Below, one piece after another: positions 45,642 to 54,739 of a DNA stretch of 64,000 nucleotides. Origin of the DNA: an uncultured Lachnospiraceae bacterium. GTDB lineage: Bacteria > Bacillota > Clostridia > Lachnospirales > Lachnospiraceae. The stretch lies in the NCBI GenBank assembly GCA_947630125.1, contig CANRGO010000003.1, forward strand, positions 1 through 64,000, given 5' to 3'. The position numbers and the translations under genes were made by a program. Under the pieces are notes generated by a model. That model was not told where the DNA came from, did not search any database, and worked only from the letters and a program-made list of their open reading frames with translations. Within the stretch, counting starts at the first letter, position 1, and the number at the start of each line of letters is the position of its first letter.

Positions 45642-46821
45642 AATGTTAATAGAACAATTGGAAAAGGATACAAGCTGCTGTGAAAAACGGCAGCTTAGTC
45701 TTTATCTGCACATTCCTTTTTGTGTGAAGAAATGTTTATATTGTGATTTTCTATCTTTTGAATCAGACCAGGAACATATAAATCGATATGTGATAACACT
45801 GATCAAAGAAATAGAAAAAAAAGCACTATTGTTTAAGGACTATGAACTGAAAACCATATTTTTTGGTGGTGGAACCCCGTCACTATTAAATGGAAAACAA
45901 CTTTGTCAAATTATGGATGCGGTTAAGATGCATTTTAATGTTCCGATACATTGCGAACATACGGAAATGGAAATCTCCATGGAGATAAATCCGGGAACAG
46001 TTACTAGAGAAAAATTAAGTGCATATTATCAAGCTGGAATCAACCGAATTAGTATTGGACTTCAGTCTGCGAATAATCAAGAATTAAAATTATTAGGTCG
46101 AATCCATACATATGAAGATTTTCAAAAGACCTATCAGATGGCAAGAAGCATTGGTTTTCAAAATGTGAATGTGGATATTATGTCAGCACTTCCAAATCAG
46201 ACGTTAGAACAATATAAGGATACTTTGGAAAAGATATTAAACTTAGAACCAGAGGTGGAGCATATATCTGCGTATAGCTTGATATTGGAGGAAGGAACCT
46301 ATTTTTACGATCATTATGAGTATTTGGATGAAGAAACTGACCGTTCACTTTATGAGTTAACGAAAAATATGTTGTTTGAAAAGGGATATTATCGCTATGA
46401 AATTTCCAATTATGCAAAGACAGGGCATGAGTGCCTGCATAATGAGGTATACTGGAGACGGAAGGAATATTTAGGGTTGGGTCTAGGAGCATCCTCTTTT
46501 CTTGCTGAAAAAAGATTTAAAAATACCAATGATTTAAATCAATATTTAGAGGAAGATTTTAGTAGATATGAAGAGCAGGAGTTAACAAAACAAGAGCAGA
46601 TGGAAGAGTTTATGTTCTTAGGGCTTCGTTTGACTAAGGGGATTTCTCTAAATGAATTTGAGAGTAATTTTAAGGTAAGTTTATATGATGTATATGGAAA
46701 AGAAATCAAACAATTAATGAAAGAGGGTTTGCTGTGCCTAGATGATTATCATCAGCATTTAACCTTAAGCCAAAGAGGCTTTGATCTAAGTAATTATGTG
46801 TTTCGGTATTTTCTGAAATAA
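45628..46821 (+). CDS. hemW: Radical SAM heme chaperone HemW
   Basis: 397 residues. The radical SAM motif CxxxCxxC is at C32, C36 and C39 ('[11 protein letters not shown]'); HemW lacks the fourth-Cys set of true HemN. 'GGGTPSLL', '[10 protein letters not shown]' and '[17 protein letters not shown]' are family motifs, and a C-terminal HemN_C domain follows. Characterised HemW delivers heme to respiratory enzymes; many anaerobes keep it even with few heme proteins. The H-NOX receptor in this window is one heme client in principle. Confidence 0.93.
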   Translation: MKKNKMLIEQLEKDTSCCEKRQLSLYLHIPFCVKKCLYCDFLSFESDQEHINRYVITLIKEIEKKALLFKDYELKTIFFGGGTPSLLNGKQLCQIMDAVKMHFNVPIHCEHTEMEISMEINPGTVTREKLSAYYQAGINRISIGLQSANNQELKLLGRIHTYEDFQKTYQMARSIGFQNVNVDIMSALPNQTLEQYKDTLEKILNLEPEVEHISAYSLILEEGTYFYDHYEYLDEETDRSLYELTKNMLFEKGYYRYEISNYAKTGHECLHNEVYWRRKEYLGLGLGASSFLAEKRFKNTNDLNQYLEEDFSRYEEQELTKQEQMEEFMFLGLRLTKGISLNEFESNFKVSLYDVYGKEIKQLMKEGLLCLDDYHQHLTLSQRGFDLSNYVFRYFLK

Positions 46822-46895
46822 TATAATTACATTGCTTTTTCGGAAGGTTATTTGTATAATATTACTAGCGTTTTTAATATTGCAGGGGGACAATT

Positions 46896-48050
46896 ATGCT
46901 ATTTGTTAAGTCAGAGAATTTGAAGACAGGTATGAGATTGGCAAGACCAATTTACAATAAAAATGGAGTTATGTTATATGAGCGGAATTCCAAATTAACA
47001 ACACAGGGGATTTCCAGTATTAAGAATTTTGGATTATTAGGAATCTATGTATTAGAACCAGCAGAACCTGTTCCGCCTATGACAGCGGCAGACTTGGAAT
47101 TTGAGCGGTTTCAGACTATGACATCCTTTGCGATAAAAGAAGAACTGTTGAAATTGGTAATGACAAAGAAATCTGGTAAAGTGAAAGACTTGGCTGGAAA
47201 AATAATTCATAGTTATGGGCGACAGGATAAGAAAATTAATTTTGTTCAGAACCTGAGAAGTTTGGAAGATTATACTTTTTTACATACACTAAATGTTTCA
47301 ATTCTTACAGCGCTTATAACACATAAGTTAAATGTTAAATTAGAAGAACAGTTAGAAATTGTAATAACAGCGCTTGTACATGATGTTGGAAAATTGACTG
47401 TTTCAAAGAAAATTCAAGAAAGAGCTGTTTTATCACAACAAGATAAGGAAATGGTCAAAATTGCCGAAGTTAGTGGCTTTGATTTGGTAGGAGAGGCTTT
47501 TGCTGCAAATCCTGGAATTCGAAGAAATTGTATGCAGGCTGAACGAATATTGCGAGATTTTTACCTAGGAAGAAGTTTGGATGCAAAACCAGTTCTGGGT
47601 GCAAAAATTCTTATGGTTGCAGAGACTTTTGATACAATGACGGCAATGCAACTGGACCGTGAACCACAATCAGAGGTTGCAACACTTAAGTTTTTAATGG
47701 ACAATCCAGAAATTTTTGACGAGAGAGTAGTAGATGCTTTGATAAATTCAATTCAGTTTTTAGGAGCGGGTACCAGCGTAGAGCTTAATACTGGAGAAAA
47801 AGCTTTGGTTATTCAAGGAAATGATGAAAATGTTTTAAAACCTGTTGTTCTTTGCTTCAAAAATAATCAAATCATGGATTTGAGTAATGAATTTATATAT
47901 GGAGATATAGAAATTGTTGATATTATGAAGACACTTGATAATCGATATATTATGGATACGAAAACATTACAAAGTTATGGTATTTTGGTTCAAGAAGATT
48001 TTATTCCTGTTGAAGAAGATGAAGAGTACACAATAGGAAAAGACTTTTAA
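46896..48050 (+). CDS. HD-GYP-like protein lacking the GYP motif
   Basis: 384 residues. An N-terminal ~60-residue domain ('LKTGMRLARPIYNKNGVMLY') typical of proteins that precede HD-GYP domains is followed by an HD domain with 'LVHDVGK'. The stretch that should contain the HHE and GYP motifs is missing: after 'IRRNCMQAERILRDF' comes directly 'AKILMVAETFDTMTA'. It is probably unable to cleave c-di-GMP and may act as a binding or scaffold protein. It is followed by pilT at 41 bp. Confidence 0.82.
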   Translation: MLFVKSENLKTGMRLARPIYNKNGVMLYERNSKLTTQGISSIKNFGLLGIYVLEPAEPVPPMTAADLEFERFQTMTSFAIKEELLKLVMTKKSGKVKDLAGKIIHSYGRQDKKINFVQNLRSLEDYTFLHTLNVSILTALITHKLNVKLEEQLEIVITALVHDVGKLTVSKKIQERAVLSQQDKEMVKIAEVSGFDLVGEAFAANPGIRRNCMQAERILRDFYLGRSLDAKPVLGAKILMVAETFDTMTAMQLDREPQSEVATLKFLMDNPEIFDERVVDALINSIQFLGAGTSVELNTGEKALVIQGNDENVLKPVVLCFKNNQIMDLSNEFIYGDIEIVDIMKTLDNRYIMDTKTLQSYGILVQEDFIPVEEDEEYTIGKDF

Positions 48051-48091
48051 CAGAAAAAGTAATCAGTATAATTGGGAAAAGAGGATACAGG

Positions 48092-49144
48092 ATGCTTTCA
48101 ATTGAAGAAGTATTAAGAGTTGCCAAGATGGCAGGGGCTTCTGATGTGCATATTACAGTCGGAATACCACCTAAAATGAGAGTAAATGGAAAATTGATTA
48201 CCATGAATTATCCCAAAATGCTTCCAGCAGATACCCTTGAAGTAATTCTTGAAATCATGACCCCTTCTCAAAGAGACAAGTTCGAAGAACGTGGCGAATA
48301 CGACATGTCATTTTCGATACAAAATTTAGGAAGATATCGAGTGAATGCCTATAAACAAAGAGGTTCAGCTGCCCTTGCTTTTCGTTTGGTTGGAACCATT
48401 GTTCCATCTCCGGAAGAGTTGGGAGTTCCAGAATCAGTCATTGAGTTGTCTCAGAGAAAACGAGGACTTGTACTTGTTACAGGGCCTACAGGAAGTGGTA
48501 AATCAACTACTTTAGCTGCTATTATCGAAAAAATTAATAGTACAAGAGAATCCCATGTTATCACTTTGGAAGATCCAATCGAATATTTACATCAACATAA
48601 AAAATCTATGGTTAATCAAAGAGAAATAGGTCTTGATTCCATGAATTATGCAAATGCACTTAGAGCGGCGCTTCGTGAAGATCCAGATGTAATTTTGGTT
48701 GGTGAAATGAGAGATTTTGAAACAATTAGTGTTGCAATAACAGCTGCAGAAACAGGACATCTCGTGCTTTCGACGTTGCATACGATTGGAGCAGCTAGTA
48801 CTGTGGATCGTGTAATTGATGTGTTTCCGCCTCATCAGCAACAACAAATACGAGTACAGTTAGCCAACGTACTGGAAGCGGTAATATCTCAACAACTAAT
48901 TCCAACCTTTGATGGAACGGAGCGTGTTGCTGCTTTTGAAGTAATGCATAGTAATCATGCTGTTCGTAACCTTATTCGAGAAGGTAAATCTCATCAGCTT
49001 ACTTCAGTTATGCAAACCAATCGTAAACTTGGAATGATTACCATGGATGATGCTATTATGCAATTATATTTAGAACAAAAAATTCAGAGAGATATGGCGG
49101 TTCAGTTTGCGCAGGATCCAGATGGAATGGCTCTGAAAATATAA
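48092..49144 (+). CDS. pilT: Type IV pilus retraction ATPase PilT
   Basis: 350 residues. N-terminal PAS-like domain, Walker A 'GPTGSGKSTT', Asp box 'ITLEDPIEYLH', Walker B 'LREDPDVILVGEMRD', His box 'AAETGHLVLSTLHT' and the PilT-specific 'AFEVMHSNHAVRNLIREGK'. It powers pilus retraction and twitching. No other pilus gene is in the window, so it must act with a remote cluster. The degenerate HD-GYP gene upstream may be a c-di-GMP-type partner. Confidence 0.95.
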   Translation: MLSIEEVLRVAKMAGASDVHITVGIPPKMRVNGKLITMNYPKMLPADTLEVILEIMTPSQRDKFEERGEYDMSFSIQNLGRYRVNAYKQRGSAALAFRLVGTIVPSPEELGVPESVIELSQRKRGLVLVTGPTGSGKSTTLAAIIEKINSTRESHVITLEDPIEYLHQHKKSMVNQREIGLDSMNYANALRAALREDPDVILVGEMRDFETISVAITAAETGHLVLSTLHTIGAASTVDRVIDVFPPHQQQQIRVQLANVLEAVISQQLIPTFDGTERVAAFEVMHSNHAVRNLIREGKSHQLTSVMQTNRKLGMITMDDAIMQLYLEQKIQRDMAVQFAQDPDGMALKI

Positions 49145-49172
49145 AAAAATGCGGTCGGAGTAACCGACCGCA
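49143..49172 (-). terminator. Terminator between pilT and the minus-strand CoA-disulfide reductase gene
   Basis: TGCGGTCGG / CCGACCGCA, a 9-bp GC-rich stem with a 5-base loop. The U-run (seven T) is on the minus strand, so it mainly ends the minus-strand gene, though it may also slow + strand transcription. Confidence 0.85.
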
Positions 49173-49190
49173 ATCTTCTTCCTATTCTTC

Positions 49191-51662
49191 TTAAATAAAC
49201 AAAGACATATCTGATTCTTCTGCATTTGCAAGCATTGCAGCAGCTCCAGCAAAACTCACACCATCTAGTAATTCTTCCATTTGTATTCCCATAACATCCA
49301 TACTCATCGAACATGCAATTAATTCAACACCATTAGCCTGAGCAGTTTGAATGAGTGATTCTAAACTGTCAATATTTTTATTTTGCATAACGGCACGTAT
49401 CATTTTAGCACCCATTCCACCCATATTCATTTTGCTTAAAGATAATTTTTTTGATCCTCTTGGCATCATGAAACCGAACATTTTTGAAATGAAGTTCTTT
49501 TTGATGTTCACTTTTTGGGGATTTCGAAGGATATTTAATCCCCAGAAAGTAAAAAACATCGTTACTTTTCTTCCCATGGCAGCAGCAGCATTTGCAATGA
49601 TGAAGGAAGCAATCGCTTTATCCAAATCGCCCGAAAAAACTATGATATTTTTTCCGTCTTTGGGTGCACAGTTGCCAGATTGCATAGGTTGTAATCCTTT
49701 TTTAATTTGGGCGATGCTAATACCTTTTTTGCTTTCAGAATGTATTAATACATTACCTGTTCTTCTGCAAAAACCTTCTAAATCACTTGCAAAAGCTGGA
49801 TCGGTTGTAGAGATTTCAATAATGTCACCTGTTGTTGCTTCTTGCAAGCAAGAGGATAATTTTACAATTGGACCAGGACATGATAGTCCACAGGCATCAA
49901 GTTTTATGGTTTTTATTTCTTTATTAGACTCATTTGAATCTTCCGGTAATTGTGTTTCTGGATTAAGTCCTTTTTGAGTAGGTTCTGGTCCATGATCACC
50001 ATAGATGGAATTATAAAGTCGATAGCCACCGCTGAGATTGTATACCTGAAAACCGTTTTGCATTAAAATTCGTGCAGCAACATAACCACGAAGACCTACT
50101 TGACAGGTAACATAAACTGTTTTGTTTTTATCCAATTCGTATATTCTGGAACGTATGTGATCCAGTGGGATATTAATAAAACCATTGATATGTCCATTTT
50201 CATACTCTAGGGATGTGCGGATGTCTAGTAAGGTTACACTTTCATCTCGCGGAAGATCTTTTACATCATGCCAGTGAAAATTTTGTACTTTGCCAGTAAT
50301 GATGTTTTGAATCACATATCCTGCCATGTTAACGGGATCTTTTGCTGAACCATAAGGAGGAGCATAGCATAATTCTAAATCACACAAATCTTGAGCAGTC
50401 ATATTGGCGCGAATGGCAGTTGCAAACACATCACAGCGCTTATCGCTACCATCATATCCAACAACCTGTGCACCTAAAATTCTACCGGTATTTTTTTCAA
50501 AAAGCACCTTAATACTCATATTTACTGCTCCAGGATAGTAGCTGGCATGATTGGCAGAGTAGGTAAAGGATTTATCATAATCAAGTCCTAATTGACGTGC
50601 TTTCTTTTCGTTGATTCCAGTGGACGCAACCGTTAGATCAAATACTTTTAAGATGGAAGAACCCTGGGTTTTTTTATAGGTGCTTGGGAGACCGCAAATA
50701 TGATCGGCTGCAATGCGACCTTGTTTGTTAGCAGGTCCAGCTAATGGGATAAAGCCTTTTGTATTGGTAACAAAGTCTGTTATCTCAACAGCATCACCAA
50801 CAGCATAAATATCTGGGAAATTGGTAACCATAGAATCGTCCACGATAATTGAACCACGTTCATTTAATAAGATACCTGCATCTTTAGCCAGTTTGGTATC
50901 TGGTTTCACTCCAATTGCCATAATGAGCATATCGGCTTCTATTTCGCCGCTGTTTAGGGATATTTTTAAGGAAGTATCTAAATCCACAATAGAGCGAACG
51001 GCATTACCAAGAGATAACCGAACTCCTTTGCTTTCGATATGACGATGTACATCGCTAGCCATATCATAATCAATGGGAGCAATAACCTGATCAGCCATTT
51101 CGACTAGAGTAACATGTAGTCCTGCTTCGTGTAAATTTTCAGCCATTTCAACACCAATAAAACCGCCACCAACAACAATAGCGCTTTTTGGTTTTTTATG
51201 CTCGATATATTCTTTGATTCGATAGGTGTCTGGAATATTGCGAAGAGTAAAGACTTTGTCGGATTGAATCCCTTCTATATTGGGTTTAATTGCATCAGCT
51301 CCCATGGATAGAATCAATTTATCATATGTTTCAACATAGGTTTCGTTTTTTTGGATGTTACGTACGCTTACCGTTTTCTTGTCGGGATGAATATCAATTA
51401 CCTCGGATTGGATTCTTACATCAACATTAAATCTAGCCTTAAAACTTTGTGGTGTTTGAAGTGTCAAAGCTGATTTTTCTTTAATTTCACCGCCTATATA
51501 ATAAGGAAGTCCACAATTTGCAAAAGAGATGTATTCTCCCTTTTCAAACATAATAATTTCTGCCTGTTCATCAAGTCTACGTAGTCTTGCGGCTGCAGAA
51601 GCACCACCTGCAACTCCCCCAATAATGAGTACCTTTTGCTTTTCTTTCACATTATCCTCCAT
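49191..51662 (-). CDS. CoA-disulfide reductase-like flavoprotein with rhodanese, TusA and DsrE modules
   Basis: 823 residues, four modules. Residues ~10-450: FAD/NAD(P)H disulfide reductase ('VLIIGGVAGGASAAAR') with the single redox Cys C50 ('FANCGLPYYIGG') of CoADR/NADH-persulfide reductases. Residues ~475-560: rhodanese with C520 ('TCQVGLRG'). Residues ~585-655: TusA-type sulfur carrier ('LDACGLSCPGPI', C591/C595). Residues ~660-823: DsrE/F-like domain ('KNIIVFSGDLDKAIASFIIA'). The set suggests reduction of CoA-persulfide, CoA-disulfide or polysulfide, with sulfur passed between modules. It is a single-gene unit on the minus strand. Some relatives of this length occur in clostridia. Confidence 0.92.
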   Translation of the reverse strand: MEDNVKEKQKVLIIGGVAGGASAAARLRRLDEQAEIIMFEKGEYISFANCGLPYYIGGEIKEKSALTLQTPQSFKARFNVDVRIQSEVIDIHPDKKTVSVRNIQKNETYVETYDKLILSMGADAIKPNIEGIQSDKVFTLRNIPDTYRIKEYIEHKKPKSAIVVGGGFIGVEMAENLHEAGLHVTLVEMADQVIAPIDYDMASDVHRHIESKGVRLSLGNAVRSIVDLDTSLKISLNSGEIEADMLIMAIGVKPDTKLAKDAGILLNERGSIIVDDSMVTNFPDIYAVGDAVEITDFVTNTKGFIPLAGPANKQGRIAADHICGLPSTYKKTQGSSILKVFDLTVASTGINEKKARQLGLDYDKSFTYSANHASYYPGAVNMSIKVLFEKNTGRILGAQVVGYDGSDKRCDVFATAIRANMTAQDLCDLELCYAPPYGSAKDPVNMAGYVIQNIITGKVQNFHWHDVKDLPRDESVTLLDIRTSLEYENGHINGFINIPLDHIRSRIYELDKNKTVYVTCQVGLRGYVAARILMQNGFQVYNLSGGYRLYNSIYGDHGPEPTQKGLNPETQLPEDSNESNKEIKTIKLDACGLSCPGPIVKLSSCLQEATTGDIIEISTTDPAFASDLEGFCRRTGNVLIHSESKKGISIAQIKKGLQPMQSGNCAPKDGKNIIVFSGDLDKAIASFIIANAAAAMGRKVTMFFTFWGLNILRNPQKVNIKKNFISKMFGFMMPRGSKKLSLSKMNMGGMGAKMIRAVMQNKNIDSLESLIQTAQANGVELIACSMSMDVMGIQMEELLDGVSFAGAAAMLANAEESDMSLFI

Positions 51663-51848
51663 TCCGCCGTTTCTGGCCTTTTCATTTCTAGTTTTTAAAA
51701 TAAAAAAACAAATACAGATAATTATAAGGTTTTTTAAACAATCATTCTGTGACTAAGTTACATGAGTTTATAAAATATTTTCGCTAATTTAAGCATATGA
51801 CTTTATGCTGGAAAAAACAACAATAATACAATAAAAAGGAGTTAAATT

Positions 51849-53429
51849 ATGTATACAAGCGTTATAACAGGTTCCTATCTTGGAATAGAAAGTTACTTAG
51901 CTAAGGTGGAAGTGGATAGTGCCCATGGAATGCCTGGTTTTGAATTAGTTGGCTCTTTGAATCATGAAGTAAAAGAGGCAAAGGAAAGGGTTCGGGTTGC
52001 GCTCAAAAACACTGGATATCAAATGGGGCCAGTTAAGGTGGTTGTAAATATTTCACCCGCAAATATGCGCAAGGAAGGTACCGGTTATGACTTGCCAATT
52101 GCAATAGGAATTTTAAATAATATGGGTGTAATAAAAAAATATGCCCTTGAAAATATTTTGTTCCTAGGTGAACTTGGTCTTTCTGGTGAATTAAAAGAAA
52201 TGAATGGAGTTCTGCCAATCGCTCTGGAAGCAATTCGCAACAAGATTACGCTTATGATAGTGCCTGAATCGAATTATGAGGAGGCTTCGGTGGCAAAAGG
52301 GGTAAGAATTCTTGGGGTTGCGAATTTGCAAGAAGTAATAGAATACCTCAATGCATCAAAAGAAGAGCAGCAAGGAATTTTGAAAAGAAATCAGAATAAA
52401 AATAAGCAGCGAATAAATCAATGCTTTCATAAAAATATACAACAGGAGGAAGTTGATTTTTCAGATGTTTATGGACAGGAATCTATAAAACGGGCAGCCT
52501 TAATATCTGCAGCTGGATTTCACCATATGCTTATGATAGGTCCCCCTGGCTCTGGGAAGACAATGATAGCAAAGCGAATTCCATCAATCTTGCCGGATTT
52601 AACAGAAGAAGAATGTTTGGAAGTATCTAAAATTTACAGTGTTTCAGGTTTGCTAAGAGGGGAAAAAACGTTGATTACAAAACGACCATTTTTAAACCCA
52701 CATCATTCGATAAGTCCACAAGGACTTATTGGTGGTGGAAGAATACCAAAACCAGGGGTTGTAACCCTCGCTCATAGAGGGGTTTTATTTCTGGATGAAT
52801 TACCAGAATTTTCCATTGGAATTCTGGATCTGTTACGTCAACCATTGGAAGAAAGAAGAATACATATCACACGATTTTCTGGAAATTTCATTTACCCATG
52901 TGAATATATTTTTGTTGCAGCCATGAATCCCTGTGTCTGCGGCTATTATCCAGATCAAAACCGATGTAACTGTACGAAAGCTGATATTCGAAAATATCAA
53001 GGTAGAATTTCCGGTCCAATCATTGATCGAATTGATATTTTTGCGGATACAAATCGTATGGATCTAGCATCACTAAAGGATGCGAAACGGGGAGAGTCCA
53101 GCAAGGATATAAAAGATCAGGTTATGCTTGCCAGAGAGAGGCAGTATCATCGATATCGAAACGAACATATTCATTTAAATGGTGAGCTGGATTCAAGCAT
53201 GTTAAAACAGTATTGTTCACTTGGGCTGAAAGAGGAGCAATTATTAGAACGAATCTATCATAAAATGCAATTGTCACTAAGGGCATATCATAAAATTATA
53301 AAAGTAGCACGAACAATTGCGGATCTAGATGGTAGTGATAGTATTAGTTGCAGTCATTTGGCGGAAGCTGTTGCGTATCGTGATTCAAACAGTATTCAAA
53401 AGAGAGGTGGGGATGTGAATGCTTTATAA
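51849..53429 (+). CDS. comM: YifB/ComM-family Mg-chelatase-like AAA+ ATPase
   Basis: 526 residues. N-terminal ChlI-like domain ('TGSYLGIESYLAKVEVD', 'SAHGMPGFELVG'), AAA+ core with Walker A 'GPPGSGKTMIAKR' and Walker B 'VLFLDELPEF', a zinc-like Cys patch ('CVCGYYPDQNRCNC'), and a C-terminal helical domain. Characterised ComM is a helicase that drives branch migration in natural transformation. It overlaps dprA by 11 bp, and that pairing is consistent with a DNA-uptake/recombination role. Confidence 0.93.
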   Translation: MYTSVITGSYLGIESYLAKVEVDSAHGMPGFELVGSLNHEVKEAKERVRVALKNTGYQMGPVKVVVNISPANMRKEGTGYDLPIAIGILNNMGVIKKYALENILFLGELGLSGELKEMNGVLPIALEAIRNKITLMIVPESNYEEASVAKGVRILGVANLQEVIEYLNASKEEQQGILKRNQNKNKQRINQCFHKNIQQEEVDFSDVYGQESIKRAALISAAGFHHMLMIGPPGSGKTMIAKRIPSILPDLTEEECLEVSKIYSVSGLLRGEKTLITKRPFLNPHHSISPQGLIGGGRIPKPGVVTLAHRGVLFLDELPEFSIGILDLLRQPLEERRIHITRFSGNFIYPCEYIFVAAMNPCVCGYYPDQNRCNCTKADIRKYQGRISGPIIDRIDIFADTNRMDLASLKDAKRGESSKDIKDQVMLARERQYHRYRNEHIHLNGELDSSMLKQYCSLGLKEEQLLERIYHKMQLSLRAYHKIIKVARTIADLDGSDSISCSHLAEAVAYRDSNSIQKRGGDVNAL

Positions 53430-54579
53430 TAATAAAAAAGATGAAATGTATGGATATTGGTTACATAATATAGAAGAAATTGGTAATAAAACCAGAGAGA
53501 AACTTTTGGAGGAATTTATTACAGAACAGGAACTATATCAGGCAAAGATCAGTAAAATTGAAATGTTTCTTACCAAACAACAACTGCTAAGTTTTGAGAA
53601 GAGCCGTGAAAGCTGGAATGTTGAAAAAAACTATGAAACTATCCAACAAAAATCCATACGTTTTTTATCTATTCGACACATGGAGTATCCGGAGGAACTG
53701 AGAACGATTCCAGATCCTCCAATGGGTATTTATGTGAAGGGAAAGTTACCGAATTCGAAAGCCATACGGGTTGCCGTAATTGGGGCAAGAAATTGTTCGA
53801 ATTACGGCAAGGCAGTAGCAGAAGAGTTTGTAGAAGCATTGGCATCCAAGCAAATACAGGTCATTAGTGGCATGGCGTACGGCATTGATGGGATTAGTCA
53901 AAGGAAATGTTTAAAGCTTAAGAGTTCCACTTTTGCAGTATTGGGTTCAGGTGTGGAAGTCTGCTATCCATCAGAGAATATAGATTTATATCATATGATT
54001 TTAGAAAATGAACAATGCGGGATTCTATCCGAATTACCTCCATATTATAAACCCAAACCTCAGTTTTTTGCCATGCGAAATCGTATCATCAGTGGTTTAA
54101 GTGATGTTGTTCTTGTGATTGAAGCGAAATCTAAAAGTGGAACTTTGATTACGGTAGATATGGCGTTGGAACAAGGGCGAGAGGTCTTTGCTGTTCCGGG
54201 AAGAGTGCTGGATGCACTTAGTTTTGGTTGTAATAAGTTGATTGATCAAGGCGCACAAATTGCATATGATCCAAATGTATTTTTGGAGAGATTATTTGAA
54301 CTTTTCCCGGATAAAGCGGAATATCATAAGAAGGGTATTATAAAAAACTTGCATCGAAAAACAAGTAATTTTGATAGACATGCACAAGTAAAGAATGTAA
54401 GTCAACTTCAAATTTTGGAGGAACTAGAATTAAAGCCTCTGATTGTTGAAGATTTGTATCAATTACTAAGTGAAAAAAGCCTATGTGAGTCTCTATCAAC
54501 ATTGTTTCAAGAGTTGCTGGAATTACAGTTAATGGAATTGATTTATTGTAAGCAAGGATTATATTTTTTGAAACAGTAA
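53419..54579 (+). CDS. dprA: DNA-processing protein DprA (Smf)
   Basis: 386 residues. Rossmann core with 'VAVIGARNCSNYGKAVA', 'SGMAYGIDGIS', 'FAMRNRIISGLSDVVLVIEA' and 'GREVFAVPGR'. A SAM-like N-terminal region and a C-terminal winged-helix (~320-386) flank it. DprA loads RecA on incoming single-stranded DNA. It starts inside comM, so it is translationally coupled. Order dprA then topA matches B. subtilis. Confidence 0.95.
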   Translation: MLYNNKKDEMYGYWLHNIEEIGNKTREKLLEEFITEQELYQAKISKIEMFLTKQQLLSFEKSRESWNVEKNYETIQQKSIRFLSIRHMEYPEELRTIPDPPMGIYVKGKLPNSKAIRVAVIGARNCSNYGKAVAEEFVEALASKQIQVISGMAYGIDGISQRKCLKLKSSTFAVLGSGVEVCYPSENIDLYHMILENEQCGILSELPPYYKPKPQFFAMRNRIISGLSDVVLVIEAKSKSGTLITVDMALEQGREVFAVPGRVLDALSFGCNKLIDQGAQIAYDPNVFLERLFELFPDKAEYHKKGIIKNLHRKTSNFDRHAQVKNVSQLQILEELELKPLIVEDLYQLLSEKSLCESLSTLFQELLELQLMELIYCKQGLYFLKQ

Positions 54580-54600
54580 GACAAAATGCCTATAATTTTT

Positions 54601-54723
54601 GTAAAAAATGTACAAAATATTGTAAAAAAATGTAAATTTATTATTTTTACTTGACACATTTGTGGAATTGGTGTAACGTTTCACACGTTACTTGAAACGT
54701 AAACTTAAAAAGTAAAAAATGTA
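54601..54723 (+). promoter_or_regulatory. topA upstream region: promoter, overlapping palindromes and repeats
   Basis: TTGACA at 54651-54656 is the -35; the likely -10 lies at about 54672-54679 (TGTAACGT). Two overlapping inverted repeats cover it: GTAACG-7-CGTTAC (54673-54691) and ACGTTTCA-9-TGAAACGT (54676-54700). The TGTAACGTTTCA core looks like a LacI/GalR-type half-site pair. GTAAAAAATGTA occurs at 54601 and 54712 and, with one extra A, at 54622. A regulator site is likely; its protein is unknown. Confidence 0.5.
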
Positions 54724-54739
54724 AAGTGGGGACCTTTAA

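Noticed and set aside
49351-49977. 208-codon ORF on the + strand
   Set aside because: It is antisense to the C-terminal third of the CoA-disulfide-reductase gene, has no ribosome binding site, and its protein looks like no family.
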